From Zygaena filipendulae (taxonomy: Eukaryota > Arthropoda > Insecta > Lepidoptera > Zygaenidae), in assembly GCA_907165275.2 (NCBI GenBank), contig OU015651.1:12050501-12114500 (forward strand): a stretch of 64,000 nt of DNA, written 5' to 3'. The notes beneath the pieces are model-generated. The model was given only the letters and a program-made list of their open reading frames with translations, had not been told where the DNA came from and made no database searches. A program made the position numbers and the translations under genes. Below, in pieces: positions 30,769-39,335 of the stretch (its first letter is position 1; each line of letters opens with the position of its first letter).

Positions 30769-31126
30769 AGGTGTAACCTCATGCAGCCGCTCGACGCTCG
30801 TTTGCAGCGATAAATCCACAGAACACACAAAATCTGGTCACATTTGGTCACGTGACTTATTGTCGCCGCGTCAAAAACACCCCGGTGCAACCTCATGCAA
30901 GCCGCTCGACGCTCGTTTGCAGCGACATGTCTGGTTACGTGAACCTATTTTGAATTTCCCGCGACTCAAAAGATGCGATAGGCAGGTAGTCGCTCGTCGC
31001 TCGTGTGCAGCGACTTATCTGCACGTGTCCCTATTTTAAATTTCCCGCGACTAAAAAAAGTAGCAATAAGTCGCCGGCAGCAAAATCAGTGTACTGTGTG
31101 ATGATGGTTCCTGGCCGGACCAAGGT

Positions 31127-31525
31127 ATGGAACAGAGTTTTTACGCTGGCACAAATTCATTATTTTTATTGTTCCCTTTTGTGCCACTAATTCCAGGAAT
31201 TTATGCCTTCTCGTTCTGGAGTTACAAGAGTACGATTGTGATCGGGCTGCAGGGAATCCTAGTTTCTGGCCCGATTACGATACGGAACGGAGATTTTTTG
31301 TTGCAAGATTACATTATTTTAATTGTGCCTTTTAGTGCCACCAGTCCTAGGAAAGTGTGCCTTCTGGTTCTGGAGTTACAACTTACAAGAATACGACCCA
31401 ACCATGGCTCGGAAATGAGATTTTTTTTGAACAAATTAATTATTTTAGTTGTGCCTTCTAGTGCCACTAATCCCAGGAATTTTTGCCTTCTGGTTCTAGA
31501 ATACCTAACTATAGTACGAGCCTAA
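31127..31525. repeat. Three-unit tandem repeat, about 125-150 bp period
   Basis: Each unit contains ATTATTTTAGTTGTGCCTT-like sequence, AGTGCCACTAATCCCAGGAA and TTTGCCTTCTGGTTCT. The frame is open through all three (132 codons), giving repeats such as IILIVPFSATSPRKVCLLVL. Base composition and repetition suggest a satellite rather than a protein. Confidence 0.6.
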
Positions 31526-31534
31526 TCTTTACAA

Positions 31535-31750
31535 TAACTGTTCCCCGCGGTTTCATCCGCGTAGTATGCGAAATATCAATGTAGTTTCTTCTGAGTTAAT
31601 TTTAGAGTTCCCGTGAAAATTCCGGGATAAATAGTAGCCTATGTCCTTGTCTGTACCCCTGACAATGTGATGATCGGTTAAGCCGTTTAGCCGTGAAAGC
31701 GTAACAAACAAACAAACAACCTCACTTTTGCATTTATAATATTAGTAGGA
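31535..31750 (-). mobile_element. Helitron-like repeat
   Basis: TTCCCCGCGGTTTCATCCGC, an inserted short stretch, GTTCCCGTGAAAATTCCGGG, ending TTTATAATATTAGTAGGA. Confidence 0.75.
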
Positions 31751-32189
31751 TTAATTTGTAAATATTTCCATTGACTTTGATAACAGTGCCCTAAAATATT
31801 TCAATACTCATTACAATTCTCTTCATCGCAGACACAACAGTGTTTAGAAAGCAATGTCTCACGCGTGGATCGATTGTAAACTTTCACTCATGTTAGTTTA
31901 GGCTTTAAAGAGCACGTACCCAAGGTCGTACAATTATTAAAAAAAAACAAGTGAACTGACAAAGACTCACCAATGCATTTCAATGTAAATACTTCAGAAG
32001 AGAAAATTACTACTGTATTGGCTGTATGGACTTAGTCTCCTTTGCCTTCCCCATTGGGGTAAATTTAACAAAAAAAGAAGACCGAGTGGTACCTACTCAG
32101 AAGAATGGTACCTACCTTAGTTAATTTGTGGTACCTACCTACCTCACCTACCTAGTACCTATGTTTTTCGATTGTTCTTTTATAAGTAA

Positions 32190-32391
32190 CTAGCTGTCCC
32201 GCGCAGTTTCACCCGCGATAATTTCGGAGTTCCCGCGGGAATCCCGGATTACAATATAGCCTATGTTACTCAGGGATAATGTAGCTTTCTAATGGTGAAA
32301 GAATTTTTGAAATCGGTCTAGTAGTTTTGGAGTTAAATCGTAACAAACAAACAAAAAAACAAATCTTTCCTCTTTATAATATTAGTATAGA
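32190..32391 (-). mobile_element. Helitron-like repeat
   Basis: CTAGCTGTCCCGCGCAGTTT to CTCTTTATAATATTAGTATA. Confidence 0.8.
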
Positions 32392-32884
32392 TTATCACAA
32401 TCTTAAAAAGTTGGTTGATTTAACAATCATAATATATTATGAATCTATTCCACATGAAGTTTTTGTATCTTAAGTTCTTTTATATATAATTATCACAATT
32501 ATTGATTTAACAAACATATCAACATATCTAGTCAACATGAATAGTTTTTGTATCTTCAGTCACAATCTCAAAAGGTTTATTAATTTAATAATCATATATT
32601 ATGAATCTAGTTAACATGAAGTTTTTCTATCTTCAGTTCTTTTATAAATAATTATCACACTCTTAAAACGTTTACTGATTTAACAATCATATTATGAATC
32701 TAGTTAAAAAATAGAACTTTGTCTTAATGACGGGACAATTTATACAAATAATTCGTTAAACAAAACAAGAAGATCCAGTTAACAAATTAAGTGTCTGATG
32801 CAAATCTCGTGACATTTTTTGAGCACCAAATTCAAAATCTCAATGACAGTTTCCATTCTTTCCGACGGTGGTAATCGTCACAAG

Positions 32885-33782
32885 TTAAATCCCACCCCAA
32901 GTAGGAATCCATCGACATAATTCATTGTGGTGGTGGAGGTGGTTCAGGCACTGGATCTTCTTTGCAACCATTGACTCATCCACTCCTTTCTCTCTAATGG
33001 AACGTCTTCTTATCTTCTCACTTCGACTGAATACCTGAATTTTTTAAACTCAATTACAATGATAATTCTTATTAAAACCTAGCTGTGCCTCGCGGTTTCA
33101 CCCGCGATAATTCCGGGATTAAAAGTACCCTATGACCTTCTCTGTACCCCTGCGTATAATATGCCACACGTGCATGCCAAATTTCATCCAAATCCGTTCA
33201 GCCGTTTTTGCGTGATTGAGTAACAACCATCCACACTTTCAGATTTATAATATTAGTAGGATAGAAATGTCGACAAAATTTTGAAAATATGTTAGAATTG
33301 AGTTGAATTGGTTACCTTCCTCATTATCGTGTTCGTAAACACTTTCGTCTACATCTACGTCACGCTCCTCTTTCTCATCGATATGCCGGCTGACATCACT
33401 GCTTGTTGTACATGAAATAAGACATAAAGTCGTAAGTTCTGTAGATAATCCTGAAATTTATAACTCTGCACAAACTACTTAGAGTTTTCACTGCTAGTTT
33501 TCACATTCAAGTTATCTTTGGCTAATCAATTAATTATAACTTAATTACTGTTTTTATATTGTAAGGTGATATGAAATAAACGACAACAACCGTATCAAAA
33601 ACAAAATATTAAACTGAGACATTAATATGACAACAAAACTGCTAGGTAACAAAAAAGGTGGTTCGAAATTAACATACACTTTAATCTTGATAAAACTGTA
33701 CAATGAGGAAACAAAATTATCGTTTAAACGTTTATGATTCTTTAATTAAATGTTTTAATATGTTTACCTCGTCTGAATCCAT
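32885..33782 (-). CDS. Candidate three-exon ORF inside the TAA-flanked element
   Basis: Minus-strand model: 33768-33782 (MDSDE, donor GTAAAC), 33364-33450 (acceptor AAATTTCAG, DYLQNLRLYVLFHVQQAVMS then AGISMRKRS, donor GTGACG), 32885-33034 (acceptor AAATTCAG, VFSRSEKIRRRSIREKGVDE to PTWGGI, TAA). All junctions are phase 0; 83 residues. The second donor is weak. An alternative in the other frame (33316-33450, reading SSDVSRHIDEKEERDVDVDE, then 33018-33034) uses the donor GTAACC but does not fit exon 1. No family recognised. Confidence 0.25.
33079..33262 (-). mobile_element. Helitron-like repeat
   Basis: CTAGCTGTGCCTCGCGGTTT to ATTTATAATATTAGTAGGAT. It lies in what would be an intron of the candidate ORF and is missing part of the GC-rich palindrome. 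Confidence 0.8.
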
Positions 33783-33872
33783 TGTTTACCTAGATAAATT
33801 AAATAAATCGTTGCAGCACCAGAAATCAACTCACGCCATTTCCCAAATACCAGCGTCCCAGCGCGGCGGGCA

Positions 33873-33904
33873 GCGACAAAGCTGAACATTTTCAGCTTTG
33901 TCGC
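33873..33904. repeat. Perfect 14-bp-stem hairpin
   Basis: GCGACAAAGCTGAA, loop CATT, then the exact inverse TTCAGCTTTGTCGC. Confidence 0.85.
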
Positions 33905-34211
33905 CACATCGATTTATCGCTGCCACAGACGTATAAGAGAACATACGTCGCTCCAAACGAAACCTCATAAAAAACGAGCGACGAGCGACATAGCTCAACG
34001 TTTTCAGCTTTATGACTGCCGCACCTTTTGAAACGCGGGAAATTCAAAATGGTGTCACGTGACCAGACATGTCGCTGCAAACGAGCGTCGAGCGGCTACA
34101 TGGGGTCGTACCCTAAGGTTTTGTTTGTATGAAGTTTTTTTTAGTGATTTATTTTTTTTGATGGCCCTTCACCACTCGCGTCACTTGAATCACTTATAGC
34201 AGAAACACCGC

Positions 34212-34851
34212 AATAGGGTACTTGCATGAAATTTATTATAAGAAATTGTGTCAATATTTCAAAAATAGAGCCTTAGAAAAGCGTTATCGTGAAAGATTTA
34301 CTAAAAAATTTTCAATAGTTTCCAAAATATTCAACTTTTAATTTTGTGAAACGGAACATTGCAACGAAACACCAATCACAGTCACGCTTGACACATGACG
34401 TTACTTTTATTTTTTTAGGAAACATTTACCTCTTTCAGAGAAGGCAAAAGAAACTGAATCCATACAGTTAACGCATATTTTCAATTTTCTAAAGTTTTTT
34501 ACTTTAAAATGCATCGGTAAGATGCATTTCGATTCTTTACTCCAACTCTTGGAAGTAACTCGACACAGTTCAACCTTAATTTCGCTTTTGGATATTGAAG
34601 TTATCTGTCTGTGAGTGTCACATGAGCCTGTCAATACGACAGTGACATTCCTATCACAGATTAGTAAGGCGTAATTTTGAACTAGTGACGTCATGCCGCG
34701 TTTCGGCTGTAAAGTCTAGAGTAGGAACTTTGAAACGCTCTATTTAATTAATTTATGCACATATTTTTTTTCTTTTTCTTGCTTTGTTTAAGTAGGCCAT
34801 AATATATCTTTAAAAAAGACTAAAAAAAATAATTCATGCAAGTACCCTATT
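34212..34851. mobile_element. Foldback DNA element, family A, both ends present
   Basis: Terminal inverted repeats AATAGGGTACTTGCATGAA and its inverse TTCATGCAAGTACCCTATT; 640 bp. Defines the ends of the family. Confidence 0.75.
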
Positions 34852-34954
34852 CTTCTATTATATTCTTCTAGATATTTATAAACTTCGTAATTTGGTCGTT
34901 TAAGCTTTGTCATTTTATCTATGTACACAAGTCAAATCTTGGGAATCCCCGTGG

Positions 34955-35155
34955 AATCCCTATTCGCGCATTTCGGGGATGCCGTGGAATTGTTCCATAC
35001 AAACGTTCCAACCCCATTTCACCCCCTTAGGGGTTGAATTTTCAAAAATCCTTTCTTAACGGATGTCTACGTCATACAAAGAACACACCCTCCAAGTTTC
35101 AGGTCTCTAAGATCAGCGGTTGATCCATTAGTCATTCAGGACAAAGGATTTTATA
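34955..35155 (-). mobile_element. Helitron-like repeat
   Basis: CACCCCCTTAGGGGTTGAAT and CGGATGTCTACGTCATACAA blocks. Its end is interrupted by the next element. Confidence 0.65.
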
Positions 35156-35270
35156 TATACAACGTGTTAATGAATTAACCAAAAACCTGATACACCCCAT
35201 TAAAATTCGGAAGTCGATTCTGAACAAACTACTTTCTAGTTTTCAGTTAATTCATTAACACGTTGTATAT
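35156..35270. mobile_element. MITE family E, short deletion form
   Basis: TATACAACGTGTTAATGAAT at the left and the exact inverse ATTCATTAACACGTTGTATA at the right, about 115 bp. Inserted in the TATA-rich end of the preceding repeat. The longer form is at 45551-45910. Confidence 0.8.
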
Positions 35271-35438
35271 AGATTTATCTGTAGGTCCCTTAATCATTTT
35301 TGGAAGTTGTTTTGAAGAAGAAATCGTAGTGTTGGTTTTTATGAGTGCATTAAAATTGGTCCATTTGTGTGCACCAAGAGCCCCGGGAAAAATTGGCAGT
35401 CTATATTACCGTGAATGGGCATCTTGAGAATTTTTTTT

Positions 35439-35708
35439 TAGTCCGTCTTGTAGATTAGTAAAAATTTTGGACATATTGGATTGCATTTTTTGATTTTTTG
35501 ACGTAATAAAAAAAATTACGGCGATACATTGAATTGAAATTTCGCGTGACGTCACTAACCGGACTCTTTGTATGGCGGCTTAAAGCGGTTAGTGACGTCA
35601 CGACCCCCACCTTAAACTTTAATGCGCTTTATCTCTGTGTATTTATATTTATTTAAAAAAGCAAAAAATACGTGTCTATTGTTTTTTATTTTCTAACTGA
35701 CGGACTAA
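35439..35708. mobile_element. MITE family D, inverted copy
   Basis: TAGTCCGTCTTGTAG at the left, CTGACGGACTAAT at the right, with two internal GTGACGTCAC-type sites. Confidence 0.72.
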
Positions 35709-36150
35709 TTACTAGGTACTAATTAGAATTTTAATTTTCAAAAGTAGATATGAGTTTCAAATGCCGTAAATAAATTCTATTGTACCTACTATAACAGGGA
35801 TGTTGATGATATTGTGGTTTTAGGAGTGATATTAGGTACTTTAAAAAAATGTTTGGAATTTTACGTAGATGGTATCAACAGGTCCATTGGAGAAAAAAGT
35901 GGATATTGCTATATTTGCTTCTAGCTTCTATACGATTCATACATAATATGACCAATATCACGCACGTGCCACAAAAATTATTGTTTTCTCTCCTTGCCCA
36001 AAGAAGTTTCACTTAAGAGAAAATATAAGACAACATGCTTATGGCATGATACTTTGTGATTTTTTCCCATTTAGACCGTATGAGATCGTGTTTCGCTCAC
36101 GAGCAAGGGAAATTGTTAGTATCTACTCATATAGTGAAGGAAGGTTCAGA
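35709..36150. other. AT-rich spacer
   Basis: No coding frame or repeat recognised. Confidence 0.35.
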
Positions 36151-36365
36151 GGGGCTATTATGTAACTTTTGTTTCTATCACTTTTCGGTTTCAATCGAAA
36201 ACATGGCACGTTTTAACACCTACAATATTTAACAATCAACCAAAATAAACATACTTCAAAAGTTGAAGCTGTCTGAAGTTCTGAACATGATTAACTAATC
36301 ACAAAATCGCAACTTTTCTGATTGAAACTGAAATACGATAGCAAGAAAAGTTACATAATTTTTCC
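36151..36365. mobile_element. Palindromic MITE, family B
   Basis: GGGGCTATTATGTAACTTTT at the left; the right end AAAAGTTACATAATTTTTCC is mutated. Interior shares AACAATCAACCAAAATAAAC with 1423-1651. Confidence 0.65.
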
Positions 36366-36447
36366 GGACACTTGAATGGACGATTTTATTGTTTTCATTT
36401 ATCGTACCTATGCCTACTAACTATTAGCATTCTTGTAAACCATCCAG

Positions 36448-36647
36448 GTGGATCACGAAGGATGACGAACCAAATTTTTGATTGCATACCTACTCGAAAA
36501 TGCGCACATGGTTGGCTATTTGCAAATAAATATTGTCGAATGTCGACAGAAAATGAAAACGCATCGTCACGGATGCGTGGGTGTCCTCCACTCATTAGCA
36601 CCCCTTGTCCCACCAAAGCGCAGCTTGAAGCAGAAAAAAAAAACTAA
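36448..36647 (+). CDS. Orphan Cys-rich exon-like ORF
   Basis: After ACCATCCAG the frame reads GSRRMTNQIFDCIPTRKCAH, then GWLFANKYC, RMRGCPPLISTPCPT, ending KKN and a stop. Five Cys in about 66 residues (spacings 5, 10, 15, 7) and mixed composition look like real coding sequence for a small secreted domain. The preceding sequence in frame (CFHLSYLCLLTISILV) is hydrophobic, but has no ATG and overlaps the end of a MITE. No family recognised; gene start unknown. Confidence 0.3.
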
Positions 36648-36699
36648 AATTCGCTACGCACCATTTTGTAAGTTATCCCAAAAGCGAATGTTTATTTAA

Positions 36700-37082
36700 A
36701 AGTTATAAAAGACTATCCGTGGTGAATGAACAGACGTTTTTGATAAATCACCTTTTTATTCGACGTTTTTATTCAAACGGTACCTCTACATTGTAGTTTT
36801 ATTATATTTATTCATGAACTATACGATTCGCCACTGTCCTTCATCGTCAGACAGTGAACGCGCGTCTTAAAAAGATTTAACTCATTTTTTTTTGGTAAAT
36901 TTTACTCTTAATCTTGATACTTTTAAGTAATTTTGGGTGAAGTTTTAATTTTACTTCCAATAACCCAGATGCTGTTTGATACAGATCGTGTAGGTAAAGG
37001 TAACATCACAAAGTAGGTAGCTACTACTACTATAGGTACCTACATAAAACAGAAAATTAAAAATTATCACTATATAGTATAA
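36700..37082. other. AT-rich spacer
   Basis: Nothing recognised apart from short TAGGTA-type simple sequence. Confidence 0.3.
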
Positions 37083-37310
37083 AACAAAGTCGCTACCCGC
37101 TGCCTGTCTATCCCTATGTATACTTAGATCTTTAAAACTATACTTGCCTCGCAACGGATATTGATGAGGTTTTTAAAAATTATTTATAGATAGAGAGTTT
37201 ATAGGTAGAGTGATTCAAGAGGAAGGTTACGTATACCTAGTTTAGCCTGGAATTACCGCGGGAACTCCGAAATTACCGCGGGTGAAACCTTACCCGCGGC
37301 CCGGGTGAAA
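37083..37310 (+). mobile_element. Helitron-like repeat, decayed
   Basis: TACCGCGGGAACTCCGAAAT and TTACCGCGGGTGAAACC, preceded by the TCGCTACCCGCTGCCTGTCT block. Confidence 0.65.
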
Positions 37311-37322
37311 TGGGATCCGTTA

Positions 37323-37846
37323 TCCTACTAATATTATAAATGTGAAAGTGTGGATGTTTGGATGTTTGTTACTCAATCACACAAAATCGGCTGAACGGAT
37401 TTGGATGAAATTTGGCATGCACGTTATTCATAATTCATAGTTCATTTAATCGCAAAAATATGGTACAACTAGATGTCAATTTATATTAAATATTTGACCG
37501 CATATTCGCCGTATTGGCGTGCAACTTTATGCAGAATAAAATAAAATTAAAACAATATCCAAATATAATAAAGAATCAAATAAAAACAAAACAAAATCAA
37601 TAAAAAAAAATAAACTGTCAAAATTAAATTTTTAATAAATCATAATTAATATAAAAACAAAATTAGATCAAAATTAAAATAAAGGCAAAATTAAATCAAA
37701 ATTAAAACACGATTAATCACAAAATAAAACCACAATCAAAACTGATTGTTGTCAGGGGTACAGAGAAGGAGATAGGGTACTTTTTATCCCGAACTTCCCG
37801 CGGGAACTCCGAAATTACCGCGGGTGAAACCGCAGGGCACAGCTAG
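37323..37846 (+). mobile_element. Helitron-like repeat split by an insertion
   Basis: TCCTACTAATATTATAAATG start and GCAGGGCACAGCTAG end. The normal block GCACGTTGTCAGGGG is split at 37425/37748. Confidence 0.8.
37426..37747. mobile_element. 322-bp A-rich insertion nested in the Helitron copy
   Basis: Flanked by duplicated GTT. It begins ATTCATAATTCATAGTTC. The second half is a run of AAATTAAAAC-like units, suggesting a retroelement with a complex A-rich tail. Confidence 0.55.
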
Positions 37847-37899
37847 TAATAATATAAAGTATCAATATTAGAAGGTTTTCGTTGGCATCATAGCTGGTT

Positions 37900-38510
37900 G
37901 CTCAGAAATAATAAGTAGGCGTATTATTGGAACGGTATTACAATCGCGGATCGGTTGGCTTCCCCGATCTATTGGAAGTGGCTGTCAATCGCACTTGAAT
38001 AATGCGCCGTGCGGTGTCGACGTTTTGTTATTTATTTATTTTATTTTACATCGACTCCCCCGCGACGGAGGGAGACAATGGCCAGATGTTGATATTTTTT
38101 TTCTTCTATTACAATGTATTTTAAGTTTCGATAGTGTCGTGATTGCTTTTGTGATGGATGCGTGCATCCGTTAAACGTTGAATGGACAACGGGAACGCTG
38201 ATCCAACGGGAACCGGCGAACCCTGATCCTACTGAAAGTTTAAACTAACTGATGGTAGGGAGCAGCATGTGAAGTATAGGTTTTGTAATACTTACTAATA
38301 TTATACACTAGCTGTGCTAGTTGTGCTAGTACTTTTCTATCACAACTCTTTTCCCGAAATCCGATTTAAATGAAATAAAGCCAGGCCTATAATAATTACC
38401 CATGTTGCTCCAGGCTAAGTTTTATCTACCTGTGAAAACCGCATGATAATTCGTTGCCTTATAAAAAAAATATCACAGCATCCTTATCCTTAGGTACATA
38501 TTATAAAACA
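37900..38510. other. Spacer
   Basis: Unique sequence with a short CpG-richer part (38040-38250). Fragments of Helitron-like ends at about 38310. No gene recognised. Confidence 0.3.
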
Positions 38511-38511
38511 A

Positions 38512-38705
38512 CTAGCTGTGCCCAGCGGTTTCACCCGCGTGAGTTTCGGAATTCCCGCAGGAACTCCCTTTAGGGGGATGAAAAATAGATGTGGTCCGAT
38601 TCTCAGACATACTGAATATGCATACAAAATTTCATAAAAATCGGTCAAGCCGTTTCGGAGGAGTATGGGAACGAACATTGTGACACGAGAATTTTATATA
38701 ATTAG
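38512..38705 (-). mobile_element. Helitron-like repeat, young subfamily
   Basis: CTAGCTGTGCCCAGCGGTTT, CTCCCTTTAGGGGGATGAAA and ACATTGTGACACGAGAATTT. Nearly identical along its length to the copy at 55531-55725. Confidence 0.8.
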
Positions 38706-39093
38706 ACAAAGTCCTCCACCGTCTGTCTGTCTGTTCGCGATAAACTCAAAAACGACTGTACGGATTTCAATGCGGTTTTCACCAATAGAAAGAGCAATTC
38801 ATGAGTAAGGTCACAGAAAATAATTATAATACGGTAAGGTTTAGTACTTACCTATATAATTTGTTAAGGTTTTGTGTAAACTGGTTGAAATATAACGATA
38901 GATAATTTGTTGGAAGTATCGGAAAAACTAATTTGTAACACTTTCACTCGTCAATGACTCAACCGATCACCATGAACTTTTATATAGGTACTACATATTA
39001 TCTACTGCAGAGAAGGACATAGCGTACTGTTTACTTCGGAATTCCCGCGGGAACTCCGAAGTTACCGCGGGTGAAACCGTGGGGAACAGCTAG
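38706..39093 (+). mobile_element. Two Helitron-like fragments
   Basis: 38706-38825 (TGTTCGCGATAAACTC type, truncated) and 38935-39093 ending GGGGAACAGCTAG. Confidence 0.65.
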
Positions 39094-39102
39094 TATCTAC
39101 TA

Positions 39103-39335
39103 AACTCGCATTCGCATTTATAATTGTAAGCTTACTATTATAAATGCGAATGCGAGTTTTTGTTTGTTACGCTTTTACGACTTAACTACTCAACCAATCA
39201 TCATTAAATTTGACATACAAGTACTTACAATATATCGTCAACTGTACAGAGAAGGACATAGGGCACCTACTTTTTATGCCGGAATTCTCGCTGGAATTCC
39301 GAAATTGGCGCGGGCGAAATCGGGAGAAATAGGTA
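39103..39335 (+). mobile_element. Head-to-head Helitron-like copy with a palindromic start
   Basis: 39103-39160 is a hairpin: ACTCGCATTCGCATTTATAA faces TTATAAATGCGAATGCGAGT. The plus copy then runs to GCGGGCGAAATCGGGAG. Confidence 0.65.

Larger units (their letters stand above)
30769..34113. mobile_element. DNA transposon with TAA duplication and 41-bp inverted ends
   Basis: Left end AGGTGTAACCTCATGCAGCC then GCTCGACGCTCGTTTGCAGC. The right end read on minus is GGGTACGACCCCATGTAGCC then GCTCGACGCTCGTTTGCAGC. Both ends are bordered by TAA. A 3-bp TAA duplication and GGG-type ends fit PIF/Harbinger or Zator. The left end carries three tandem copies of the terminal motif (about 30787, 30899, 30989). 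The interior holds a 3-unit repeat, three Helitron-like copies and a possible spliced minus-strand ORF. Confidence 0.6.

Noticed and set aside
31127..31525. 132-codon frame as a three-repeat membrane protein
   Set aside because: The DNA repeat unit explains it. Units differ in length by indels compatible with satellite evolution, and there is no promoter or polyA pattern.
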